Source: Planoprotostelium fungivorum
Lineage: Eukaryota > Evosea > Variosea > Cavosteliida > Cavosteliaceae
Assembly: GCA_003024175.1 (NCBI GenBank)
Contig: MDYQ01000367.1
Location: 1 to 16,394 of the forward strand
Length of the DNA: 16,394 nucleotides
Direction: 5' to 3'
The translations under genes were made by a program, and so were the position numbers. The first letter of the stretch is position 1. Each line of letters begins with the position of its first letter. Shown here one piece after another: positions 8,100 through 16,394 of this stretch. A model generated the notes under the pieces. It saw only the letters and a program-made list of their open reading frames with translations. It did no database searches and was not told the origin of the DNA.

Positions 8100-9206
8100 T
8101 CAGATCACAGCTCCATCCTTCTCGCTCAACATCTGTTGGAAGCTTGGACGATGCACGGGCATTATATCCCACGATCTCAGCATCCACTGCGATAGCTGTG
8201 TGGGACACATCCACGGTACACTCATCGTGTGGCCCGCCTTGACCATCTCCACCACACTGGCGTTCGACATCCCCATGTATGGATCTGTTATCCTTCAACT
8301 TTTCTTCTGTTATGATTTAGCTCACATCGACCGAAAGAATAAATCTCCCATCTGTATGTGTGAATCAGCTCGAGTCAAATAGGACATCAACTCACAAGAC
8401 GATACCGAACGACCACACGTCACTGTGTGGAGTGAAGAGGTTGTCGGCCAATACTTCGGGAGCACTCCATCGAAGGGGTACGGCGCTCGTGTTGATCTTG
8501 TAATATTCTAATCCCATCTTGGATAACCCGAAATCTGCAATCTTGACGTGGTCAGCATCATCGATCAACACGTTTCTGGCTGCGAGATCTCTGTTGTCGA
8601 TTGAGTACGTGACCTACGTACGGGAATCATTCACCTGTGCAATACGTCCTTCGAATGCAGATATACCTGTGAATCGTTCAAATTCACGCTGCAATTCGAC
8701 GGGTTCACCATGCCCTTGAGTATACCGATACTGTAAGACAGAAGGTCTTCGTCCGTCAGTCGTTGAGAATTCGTCTGCAGATATCTGTCCAACCCTCCTC
8801 CTTTCATGTATTCTAACACCTTCTCCACGTCACATCCTCTTCTCATCGTGATCGGCCTTGTTCTCACCATGTATAAACTGTTGTCCAAATGATACATTCC
8901 CAACAGAGAGATGACGCAGGGATGATTCAGTTTACTATATAATATCATCAGTGGATGAATGGTGATGATACACCCACGCGATGACTTTGATCTCTTCAAT
9001 CCATTTCAAGTTGTCTGCATTCGATTGATCTCTCGCCAACTTGAGAGCCACGTTTGTACCGTTCCTACTTCCGTCAATCCAATTGCGAACCCAGAGGTGA
9101 ATGCACAATATACGAAGCATCAGTGTGATTGAATGTGTCTCACCATCTTCCCTTGTACACTGAACCACCGTGTCCGGTACCTATCTTTGCTCCCACCATG
9201 ACATCT
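8100..9206 (-). other. tyrosine kinase domain
   Basis: All hallmark motifs are present across exons 10-17. They are the glycine loop IGTGHGGSVYKGRW, VALK with the ATP lysine, KLNHPCVISLLG, HRDLAARN (tyrosine-kinase form of the catalytic loop), IADFGLSK, an activation loop with the tyrosine pair EYYK, PLRWSAPEVL, DVWSFGIVLWEIYSFGR and PYMGMSN. The terminal helix region has RPSFQQML. The domain is therefore predicted active. Two tiny exons (8666-8635, 32 nt, and 8351-8326, 26 nt) fall inside it. The protein ends soon after the domain, so there is almost no C-terminal tail for adaptor docking. Confidence 0.93.
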
Positions 9207-11191
9207 TCTACTCTCAGATCTGACAGGCCCATGTCATCCAGATCTACAAAGTGGAGCGCCAGCCTCTTTCTCCTTCGCAAGAGAAAGATCACACCTACAA
9301 TGACCAGACCTACACAGAAGACGACGGGTAAAACGATACCCAGTGCTGTGACGTGTCACCCTATTTCATCTCATTGCGTCTCACCTCAGGGTAACACTGG
9401 AGACGTGTTCTGTGGTATCACGATGGACGGCAGCTCGACACATTCGTTGCTCTCTGATCGGGTGCCCTCTGGACACGGTTTACACTGGTCATCTTCCATA
9501 TACTTTTCATCGCCACAGCCTGTGGACGTTTCAGACTCTTTCCACGACACGTCATCGCCGACACGATGTGAACTTCACCTCTCGATGTGTACGTGATGTT
9601 GAACCCAGTCAACTCAAAGTAGAAATCAGAAGTGAACTCTAATAGAAAACGATTCGATGGAACGATGATGTCGGTGTGTGTGCTGTACAGCCCGGCAACC
9701 CGCTGACTCTGTTTCGTTCCGTTGGGAAGCGTCCAGGAGATCTCGACGAAATTTCAGCGAGATTTACGATGCGTACCGTTCACCTTGATGACTTCACCCC
9801 ATGCTGTGTCCAATGACGTGAAGCGGAGAGCAATACCGAGTTCGGCACTGCCTGTTCCAGTCACATTCCACGAGCAGTACTGCCCGGGCAGGTACAATTT
9901 GCTCTCCGTATTTGTAGACACGTAGCCTGTCTTAACGTCATCACACGTCATCGTATTACGCTTCACCGGTGTAGCCACCCTGGTTGACGATTCTGCCGCA
10001 CCCGTACTGACAAATGTCTCCAAAATAAGCTTCTCTACACTTGCAGTAACAAGGTGAGCCGCCTGGACAGATGCATTGTCCGTGTTGGTGACAATTAGAA
10101 GGACAAGAAGAGAGGGTGGCATTCAAAGGTATGCAAGAGGGGTCACCGGGAGGTAATATCTGTCCATGATCAGATGATCAAGTCGTCATCATCATCCATC
10201 ACCTCCATTCTCCTTCTAGCGATGAACGAACAAGTACCGGACGGTGCGTAGAACCAAGTTAAATTGGCGGTGTAGCTGTACTCCATAGATACGGTGGAAT
10301 ATCGCAGGAGATTCGTCATGTCTGCGTATTGGATGCACCGTGACCAGTGACGTAGCCGAAATTACGATAAGAACCGCACGACACAAAGTCCATGGTGACG
10401 GGGGAGTCGTAGGTGGGGACGCAGTAATCGTCAGAATAGATCTCCCACAGGTCTCTAAGCATCATCAGATCGAGAGCTCGATGATGGTCCACTCGAAGCA
10501 TGTTGTGCGATGAAAGAGATGAGGGAGATGAACAGATCACCTGAACTGTGGGTTTGGTCTGCCCATGGTGAGATTGAAAGGGACTGTTGGACAGATTTTG
10601 GTTGGGAGACTGAACTGGATGGAACAGTCTTCACCATAGAAACCGTCCGAACATGCACACGTGTTGTTGATGCAGGTTCCATTCGGCCAGCTGCAGTTGT
10701 TTGCGCAGCGATGGCAACTGCATCTCTAAGTAAATGTGCAGGATCGTGCTCACTTTTCAACTACGTGAAGAGGATATAAGCTGTTGTTCACGTTCACTAT
10801 CAATAGGAGAGGAAAATCATACAGTGTCGTTGTGCAGGTGAAATTAATGGAGATGATCTTCCCAGAATCATCCAACATGAGATTGTTAGTAGGTGGCCTT
10901 GGTTGATTGTCACAACGATATATCTCGACCGAATAATTCAGAGAAGTTGAGACGTTGAAGTGCAGTGTGTTCGAAATCAAGAATGGATCTATGAATGTGT
11001 CGGAACATGATGAGGTGAATGGATATTGGATAACATCCTCGAATACGGCTGATACTGGCATCCCATCCTTTGTCGAAAGCTATGTCACATCAGATGAAAA
11101 TCATCAACCCACAGTGGCTCACCTTTATATCTACCGAGAGCGTCACGTGAACCAGAAGTAAGACCTCTAAGACGATCCTAACCGGTCCCAT
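8100..11191 (-). CDS. receptor tyrosine kinase with EGF/CUB-like ectodomain, 17 exons, with an in-frame TGA
   Basis: Exons, 5' to 3': 11191-11123, 11079-10765, 10725-10541, 10454-10366, 10321-10203, 10159-9967, 9926-9784, 9741-9579, 9519-9385, 9345-9144, 9064-8978, 8934-8868, 8819-8709, 8666-8635, 8590-8396, 8351-8326, 8284-8100. Together they make 772 codons including the final TGA. The order is signal peptide (VRIVLEVLLLVHVTLS), a unique N-terminal module, a first EGF-like module (CANNCSWPNGTCINNTCAC), an unclassified segment, a second EGF-like module (CHQHGQCICPGG), a CUB-like module, a cysteine-rich stalk (CKPCPEGTRSESNEC), a transmembrane helix, then a complete kinase. It would phosphorylate tyrosines after ligand-driven dimerisation; the ligand is unknown. 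Oddity: codon 470 is TGA (9388-9386), one base before the donor of intron 9384-9346, and I find no donor in the right phase that avoids it. The locus is thus either a truncated/soluble form, an allele with a nonsense change, or a sequence error. Confidence 0.85.
9278..9345 (-). other. transmembrane helix of the receptor kinase
   Basis: The exon beginning at 9345 encodes a stretch of about 21-23 hydrophobic residues (LGIVLPVVFCVGLVIVGVIF) followed by a basic stop-transfer cluster RRRKR. That is a type I membrane topology. It directly follows the exon carrying the in-frame TGA. Confidence 0.9.
9386..9388 (-). other. in-frame TGA codon upstream of the transmembrane exon
   Basis: On the minus strand the stalk exon reads ...CCC TGA G followed by GTGAG. 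The acceptor before the transmembrane exon (CACGTCACAG at 9346) needs a phase-1 donor. The only phase-1 GT near the exon end is the one after this TGA. Earlier phase-1 GTs would delete the cysteine motif. Confidence 0.75.
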
Positions 11192-11726
11192 CCAAGAGCT
11201 GTTGTCTGCGGATGGCCCCCACGCCAGCGGAAACTGAGAGTTCTAATCCACAGGGCTCAAAAAAGTCGTTGACAGGTTCATTATCACAGAGTGAACTGGC
11301 TTCCGGGACCAACATTGATTGCGTCCATTCGTTTTGTCCTGTGACTCGGTGTTCAGCCTGATGATATCATCAGGAGATGGACGAGATCATCACCCCTTTG
11401 TCGGCTCGTAAGGATTGTTTGTCAATTCGATCTGTTTCTTCAATCATCGGGTCTATACTGCATCACTTGCATATCTCACATCAACCTCACATCGTGAGAC
11501 CATTACTTAACCATAAATAATGACGATCATGTATCATGATAGGGTTTCGCCCTCTTGTATTCAGTAGACCATTAGGGCTGCACGCTTCCAAGCGTCTCAG
11601 ATAGCGGCTGCACTCTTTACCATTGAAGAGTGACTGACGGCCAATTTAGAAAGATCAGCCCCTTCTCGCAGGGTCCTTTCATCTTGCGGGACGTTCTTTT
11701 TGGGTGGCTCATTCTCTCGTTCCAAG
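11192..11726. promoter_or_regulatory. divergent promoter region between the receptor kinase and the secreted-protein gene
   Basis: 535 bp with no supported exon or RNA gene. It holds a perfect 18-bp palindrome (11357-11374), a 10-bp palindrome TATCATGATA near 11532, and an A/T-rich stretch (ATAAATAATG near 11515). Both start codons face away, so promoters for both genes must lie here. The sequence before the right-hand gene is pyrimidine-rich. Confidence 0.45.
11357..11374. repeat. perfect 18-bp palindrome CCTGATGATATCATCAGG
   Basis: Every base pairs with its symmetric partner around the central AT. It sits about 165 bp upstream of the receptor kinase start, a plausible dimeric transcription-factor site. 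Confidence 0.6.
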
Positions 11727-12497
11727 ATGGACATCAAGACTCTCCTCTTCATTACCTTCTTCGCTATCGCTGGAGCGAAGATCCTCAGTTTCCCTTCGGA
11801 ATATAGAGTACACATCGTGACCGTCCACGATGATGGTTATCGGCCCTTCAATCCTGACGTCTTGGAGTATTATAACGGAGTCAGCAGCCATCTCCGCTAC
11901 CCTCTAAATCTCAACAACTATCCCAATGTTGTCGCTGTAACTATGGATCAGAAGGATTTCAACAACGGAAAGTCTTACCTCGTGGACTGGTACACTAATG
12001 GAACGGTAGTCGATGGTTGAGATCCGTAAGAGATGTTAATGATGCACAGGTCCGCTGCTACTACTCCCCTAACTACGAGCTGAATTATCTCGACCCAGGG
12101 CAAGACATCCTCAACTATACAGTCGTCACCGGAGTGTGAGAGAGAGATGACATCTGCGCCTGACTTCAACAGGAACTCCATTAAGCCGTGCCACGATGGA
12201 ATCACCCTCGGTCACATTGTCAAGATCAACACAGAGGAGTCGGGCAAATTATGGAAAGAGATGTGTGTGACCCTCGACGGAACAAGACCCATCTACATGA
12301 GAGACGTCGGCTGGTCGCCTCTTAAGAGTGCTGATTACTTTGAGGATTGGACGGTCGGAGAAGAACTGAAGGCATTGAATCAGGACGCAAAGGAGAGAAT
12401 CAAACGTCCCAGCGATAACGAATGCGAGGTGAGATGATGAAGATGTCTCTCGTTCACTCTGCGTCAGAAGCTTGAATCTCGTAGACGCTTTCACTGA
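11727..12497 (+). CDS. secreted protein of unknown family, 4 exons
   Basis: Exons 11727-12005, 12050-12135, 12173-12428 and 12468-12497 give 216 residues, stop TGA 12495-12497. The ATG at 11727 (context CCAAGATGG) is followed by a clean signal peptide, MDIKTLLFITFFAIAGA. A TTG-initiated extension upstream of it was discarded. The mature part has four cysteines (RCYYS, KPCHDG, EMCVTL, NECEK), likely two disulphides, and N-glycosylation sequons such as NGT and NYT. There is no membrane anchor. The segment KSYLVDWYTNGTVRCYY and the spacing of four cysteines faintly recall ependymin-related extracellular proteins, but that is a weak guess. The introns are 44, 37 and 39 nt with good GT-AG ends. 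It is divergent from the receptor kinase gene; nothing shows that it is the ligand. Confidence 0.85.
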
Positions 12498-12521
12498 GAA
12501 ATCACGTGTCTATACCATCGT

Positions 12522-12527
12522 AATAAA
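12522..12527 (+). promoter_or_regulatory. poly(A) signal AATAAA for the secreted-protein gene
   Basis: Perfect hexamer 24 nt after the stop codon, a spacing like the other short 3' ends in this window. Confidence 0.65.
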
Positions 12528-13000
12528 ATTATCCACGCGGTGCGAAGATGGTTCGTCTTGTGTTCTAGTTGACATTGATGTGTCTACCCCAGGAACAGAA
12601 TGAGAGAGACATGGAATGACCTCACTGTCCAAGGAAGGACTCACCATATGAATAAATGCAAAGAGATGTTTTTTGTCGTTGACGATGAAATGGAGAATCC
12701 ATGAAATGATTGGTTCGAGATGGGAATAAACTTAGCTTGGCATTCTGGCTCTTGTGTCGTATTGGCACCAGTTTCATGTTATAGGGTGACACCAGGATGT
12801 CCAACGGAGTCTCCTAATCACATGATGCGTCATCTATCAATTCATCCTTCTACGTCGATTGAAAAGATGCAATAGGTGGATGGATAGTGCCCTCAATCAG
12901 TGTACACTTGAACGCTGCGATGGTTGGTGTCGCTCTTCGCACGCTGGTCGAGGTGCTGGAAGCACTAAAAAGCTAAAAAATAGACGACTACAACCTGAAA
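12528..13000. other. intergenic region upstream of RICTOR
   Basis: About 470 bp with no supported exon on either strand. A second AATAAA occurs near 12651. The A-rich stretch just before 13001 (CTAAAAAGCTAAAAAATAG type) is the likely 5' UTR/proximal promoter of RICTOR. A 15-16 nt motif (GGATGGATAGTGCCC, near 12880) also occurs in intron 6566-6721 of the C2-ELMO gene. I attach no meaning to it. Confidence 0.4.
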
Positions 13001-16000
13001 ATGGAATCTTCATCTGTATCAGACCTCAGGCGGAAGAAGCCGTCGGCTCTTAATAGACAGCAGTGGATGTCTAAACCAGAGTCCTCTGTATCGTCTATCG
13101 TTCAACAACTCTCCAAAGGAGATGAAGATGTTCCTCCCAAGATTCGTCTGAATCTCCTCAACGAGTTGGTCCAAATATCGGATCAAATTGAGAGTTATGA
13201 TACGGACGCACTCCTCTGTTGGTGAGTCTTTACATACCATATCATATCATCATCAGTCGAAGATCGAGTTCGTAAAGAAATTCCTCAGCCTACGAGCGAC
13301 CCTATTGGGATCTCTCAGAACATTAAGAGTTGCCGCACTCCGTGTCATTCGTTACTATCTCAAAAACTCTGAATTTACCGTCCATCTCATATCTCTCGGT
13401 GTCAATTTGTTCATCTCCAGGTAATTTTGTCTTTCACTTCCCACCATCTGACCATCATATCAGGTCATTAGACAAGATCGACAAACAAACCGAAGTCGAG
13501 AGGTGCAAAGATGCATTCGTCATCTCTCTTCTAACCCCGACAGACTGCAAGTTTTGAAGTTGGTTAGAAAGTGGGTCGTCACATGTTGTGAGACCATTCC
13601 CAACAACATCGTCCATTCTCTCGTTAGTTTGGGAGAGGCAGCCGAGGACCCTCTACAGAGAATCTCCGTTGAGGTCGTCTGCGAGATCAGTGAGTCCGAA
13701 TGTCATATCATCCATCTGATGGACATCACAGCCATGCGAAATCCAAAGGTGTCCGCCAACTGCGGAGGCATCAAATTACTCCTCAACGCTATTCTCGATC
13801 CTAATAACGTCGGCATACAAGAGTCTCTGGTTCAAGGCCTGGCCTACCTCTTGAACGGTTCGAATCGAAAATTCGTTCGAATTCCTCTCGATCTCGGTAT
13901 CCTGCTCGCTCCCATCACCGAATGTCAAATCAAGGTAAGAGGCACATCATGACATGAGTCACGACATCTCGATGGATTGTAGATGGAAATTAAATAAATC
14001 AGGAAACCCCACCTGCACCACCCCCGGCACCCGCCGCTGGCGCCGCAAACAACGCGCCAAATAATTTGGCGGGAAACGCTCAGAACAAACCTCAGCTCAC
14101 GATCACGAACCCCACCGGCCAGACTTCCACCGCCCCAAAGAAGGAGAAGAAAGAAGACAAGGTGAGACGTCGTGGCAGGTTGTAGATTGACTGGTCTAGG
14201 TATCGATGAGCATCCGAGCTATATCGATTCTGCTGAGAGGTTGGACTGGTGTCTTCGTCCTCTCTTCGTTTCCGTTCGGATTAGCCTCGCTCGTCAATGC
14301 CTTCTACCTCCCCTCTCACGACCTCCACGTGAGTTTTCCACGAGTTCCACGTGATGACGTCATCAGGTCCAAGTCCTGGACGCTCTCTTCGATATATTCC
14401 GAATTTCCGACGTGGACAAGAATTCGGACCCGTCCGGAACCAAATTGGGATCTTCAGCAGAGGAGGACCATTCGTTTCGATCCATTGGATTATTAGAACT
14501 ACCAAAGAAGGCGAGAGGAAAACAGCAGAACCTCTTAAACAATTACTTGTCCGTGCTGCTCGTCGCGTTCATTCACTGTGGACTCATCGAAGGCCTCGTT
14601 ACCTTGGGAACGAAATATTCCAAGAATTCGGAGGCGGGAGGACAGAGTACAGTCACGAAGGCGACGCTCTTACTGGGTGAACTGCTCTACCTGACCAATG
14701 TTTTATTACCACCCAACCAATGCGCAAAGGTGAAAAAATGGGAGGGTGCGGGATTGAAACGCGTCCAGGTGCAAACTCTACCGAAATTAGTCGAATTCGC
14801 GGCCTCTTTCACCGTGTTGGACCCAAGACAGAGATCACGTGCCTCCACGATGCTGTCCAATTTGCATTCGTATCACCATCAGAAACATTCGAACAACAAC
14901 ACGGCTGAAACCAGTGGCGCGACCAACGATTGGAAACGACTGAAATTGGGAGACAGGAGACACGAGAGAAAGATCGATTCACTGAAGAAATTAGACGCTC
15001 AACTCGATCAAGACCAACTGAGGACGAAGATTCTCGAATCTCAGGTAGATTTCGATGAAATTTCGATCTGCTGACATCTTTCAGGTGACCACAACGAAAG
15101 ATCACACGAAATGGAAATGGGATAACATCAGCGATCTCATTGACGGGCCCCTGTTGAGTAACCCAACTCTATTGACTCAAGTCATGAAGACGAAATTCAT
15201 CAAGAGGGTACTCTCTTACTTCAGGCCACTCACACAAGCCTTCGCCGCGTTACCATGGACACCGGAGAACGACAAGTACAGGAGGATCGCCGTACAGTTG
15301 CTGCAGGTGGGTTTAGGGTTTAACGTGAGGTGACGGAGGTAGGTGCTCGTGTCTACGGAGCAGGGAGCGGATTATCTGAAGCACAGCAAATTGATTCCAG
15401 AGATCATCGACATCATCAAGTTGGAATTAGACCCGGTAGCTAACGCTCACCCAGCGGTGCGTTATTTACATCGAATCTTTGTTTTCCAATGCATAATGCA
15501 TCAAATTGAATCATACGAATAAGAGAAAGGATGCATGAGAATAGAGAATGTGTGGATGGAAATCGAGAAAATAGACTACGAATAGAGAGGTAGACGATAA
15601 GAATAAGGATAGACAATAAGAATAAAAGGATGGACGATACGAATAGAAGACAAAACCAAAGAACGTTATTCATCCCTTCACAGCACAAAGAACGACCCCT
15701 CAGCTCCGAAAAGATGTGGAAGAAGATGTCAGCAGAATACTTCACCATCCTCGGCAGTCTCAGCACCACCCCCCGTGGCATGGAGATCTTGATCGATTTC
15801 GGTATCTTAGATTATCTGACGGCCTTGGTCGCTCTACCATCGAGAGACGATCTGTTTGCAACCATCGTTACCTCTCTCGACTACACTACGTGAGTGAAAA
15901 CTCGATGAAAACTCGATGAAAAACGGACGAAAGATGACGGAGAAACAGTTCGGATCACACGAGGATGTTTCTGAGTAAAGCCTTGAGCTCTAGCTCGAAG

Positions 16001-16371
16001 GGTGAAAGTCGATGGAAATTTCTTTATCTGAGAAAAAAGTAGGAACGAGATTCAGAGCTACGAGGCATCTTCACGTGTTGGTTCGATCTGGAGTTCAAAA
16101 TTTCGACCAATGGGGAATCACCTTCTTATTAGATCAGGTATTTATTTCATTTTATTCTCGTCTCCATCGCAACGCGAATATCGCTCGACATTTATTCTAT
16201 TTTATTGTTTCTGACGGGGATGCAGCTGAACGATGGAGACATCAAAGCTTCTAAGATGGCGTTGAATGCACTGACGGAGGCGTGCAATCAAGTGGAGTGC
16301 ATGGATGCTCTCATCGCTGCGAAACCTCAGCTACTCAAACACGGTCCGGCGGGTAAACATCTGTGGCTGAG
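13001..16371 (+). CDS. RICTOR: RICTOR, rapamycin-insensitive companion of mTOR (5' part, 14 exons)
   Basis: Exons: 13001-13221, 13289-13420, 13464-13502, 13544-13934, 14003-14161, 14200-14328, 14367-14729, 14769-15044, 15085-15306, 15343-15456, 15684-15889, 15949-16001, 16058-16137, 16226-16371. The gene continues past the right edge. The about 843 residues seen follow RICTOR from its N terminus into the central region. Family-like segments include LRVAALRVIRYYLK, ANCGGIKLLLNAILDP, LLRGWTGVF, NNYLSVLLVAFI with GLIEGLV, ATLLLGELLYL, AEYFTILGSLSTTPRGMEIL, TRHLHVLVRSGVQNFDQWG and TEACNQVECMDALIAAKP. RICTOR is the armadillo/HEAT-type scaffold that defines mTOR complex 2, which phosphorylates AKT-type kinases. 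Exon 5 encodes a Pro/Ala/Asn-rich, then Lys-rich, insertion of 53 residues that looks lineage-specific. The ATG at 13001 gives a normal-length N terminus. Confidence 0.93.
14003..14161 (+). other. low-complexity exon in RICTOR
   Basis: A phase 0-0 exon of 53 codons rich in Pro, Ala, Asn and Gln, ending in a Lys/Glu cluster (APKKEKKEDK). It lies inside the conserved N-terminal repeat region, between the segment ending ITECQIK and the one starting with ISILLRGW. It is therefore removable without a frameshift and is likely a disordered loop. Confidence 0.8.
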
Positions 16372-16394
16372 GTGATACATCATCATCATCATCA

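Noticed and set aside
9386-9388. Selenocysteine reading of the TGA
   Set aside because: The position is in a stalk next to a splice donor, with no family precedent, and I see no reason to expect a SECIS element.
10736-10765. A 30-nt intron starting at GTGAGC in the receptor kinase gene
   Set aside because: Below the 36-nt floor seen elsewhere. An alternative donor (GTAGTT at 10764) gives a 39-nt intron in correct phase.
11540-11720. Possible tRNA or small RNA around the AGGGTTTCGCCCT hairpin
   Set aside because: The short stem-loop lacks a matching acceptor stem, D-arm and anticodon arm at tRNA spacing.
14412-14680. Overlapping alternative plus-strand frames in the RICTOR region
   Set aside because: Shadow frames of the RICTOR exons with no conserved segments.

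Overview
The window is eukaryotic and almost certainly from an animal. All the genes are built from short exons separated by very short GT-AG introns: about 60 introns by my reading, mostly 36-48 nt, with the longest 227 nt. The gene set is metazoan signalling machinery: a transmembrane tyrosine kinase with EGF/CUB-type ectodomain, an SH2 domain, ELMO and RICTOR. Divergence from bilaterian homologues plus extreme intron compaction suggests an early-branching animal with a compact genome. A sponge, possibly a glass sponge, is my best guess, but that is inference and no species marker is visible.

Layout, left to right. (1) 25-1890, minus: an 11-exon gene for a 435-residue protein with an N-terminal coiled coil, a KCTD/T1-type BTB domain and six kelch repeats. 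(2) 1996-2270, plus: a small two-exon gene of unknown function, divergent from gene 1 across about 105 bp. (3) 2731-7943, plus: an 18-exon gene whose exons splice in frame throughout into one 1240-residue protein with the order C2, ELMO Ras-binding/armadillo region, ELMO domain, about seven ankyrin repeats, SH2, proline-rich tail. This is the most unusual object here. (4) 8100-11191, minus: a 17-exon receptor tyrosine kinase with signal peptide, EGF-like modules, a CUB-like module, a cysteine-rich stalk, one transmembrane helix and a complete kinase domain. It carries an in-frame TGA just before the transmembrane exon. (5) 11727-12497, plus: a four-exon secreted protein of unknown family. (6) 13001 to the right edge, plus: the 5' part (14 exons, about 843 residues) of RICTOR, the mTORC2 subunit.

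The exon models are manual reconstructions. I accepted a splice pair only when the phase joined two frames showing continuous family-like sequence. There is no RNA evidence.

How the genes might work together (inference). In animals ELMO proteins partner DOCK GEFs to activate Rac, and SH2 domains bind phosphotyrosine. The fusion could therefore link an activated tyrosine kinase directly to ELMO signalling in one chain, and a receptor tyrosine kinase gene lies tail-to-tail with it, 156 bp away. RICTOR/mTORC2 also acts downstream of receptor tyrosine kinases. The neighbourhood may still be coincidental.
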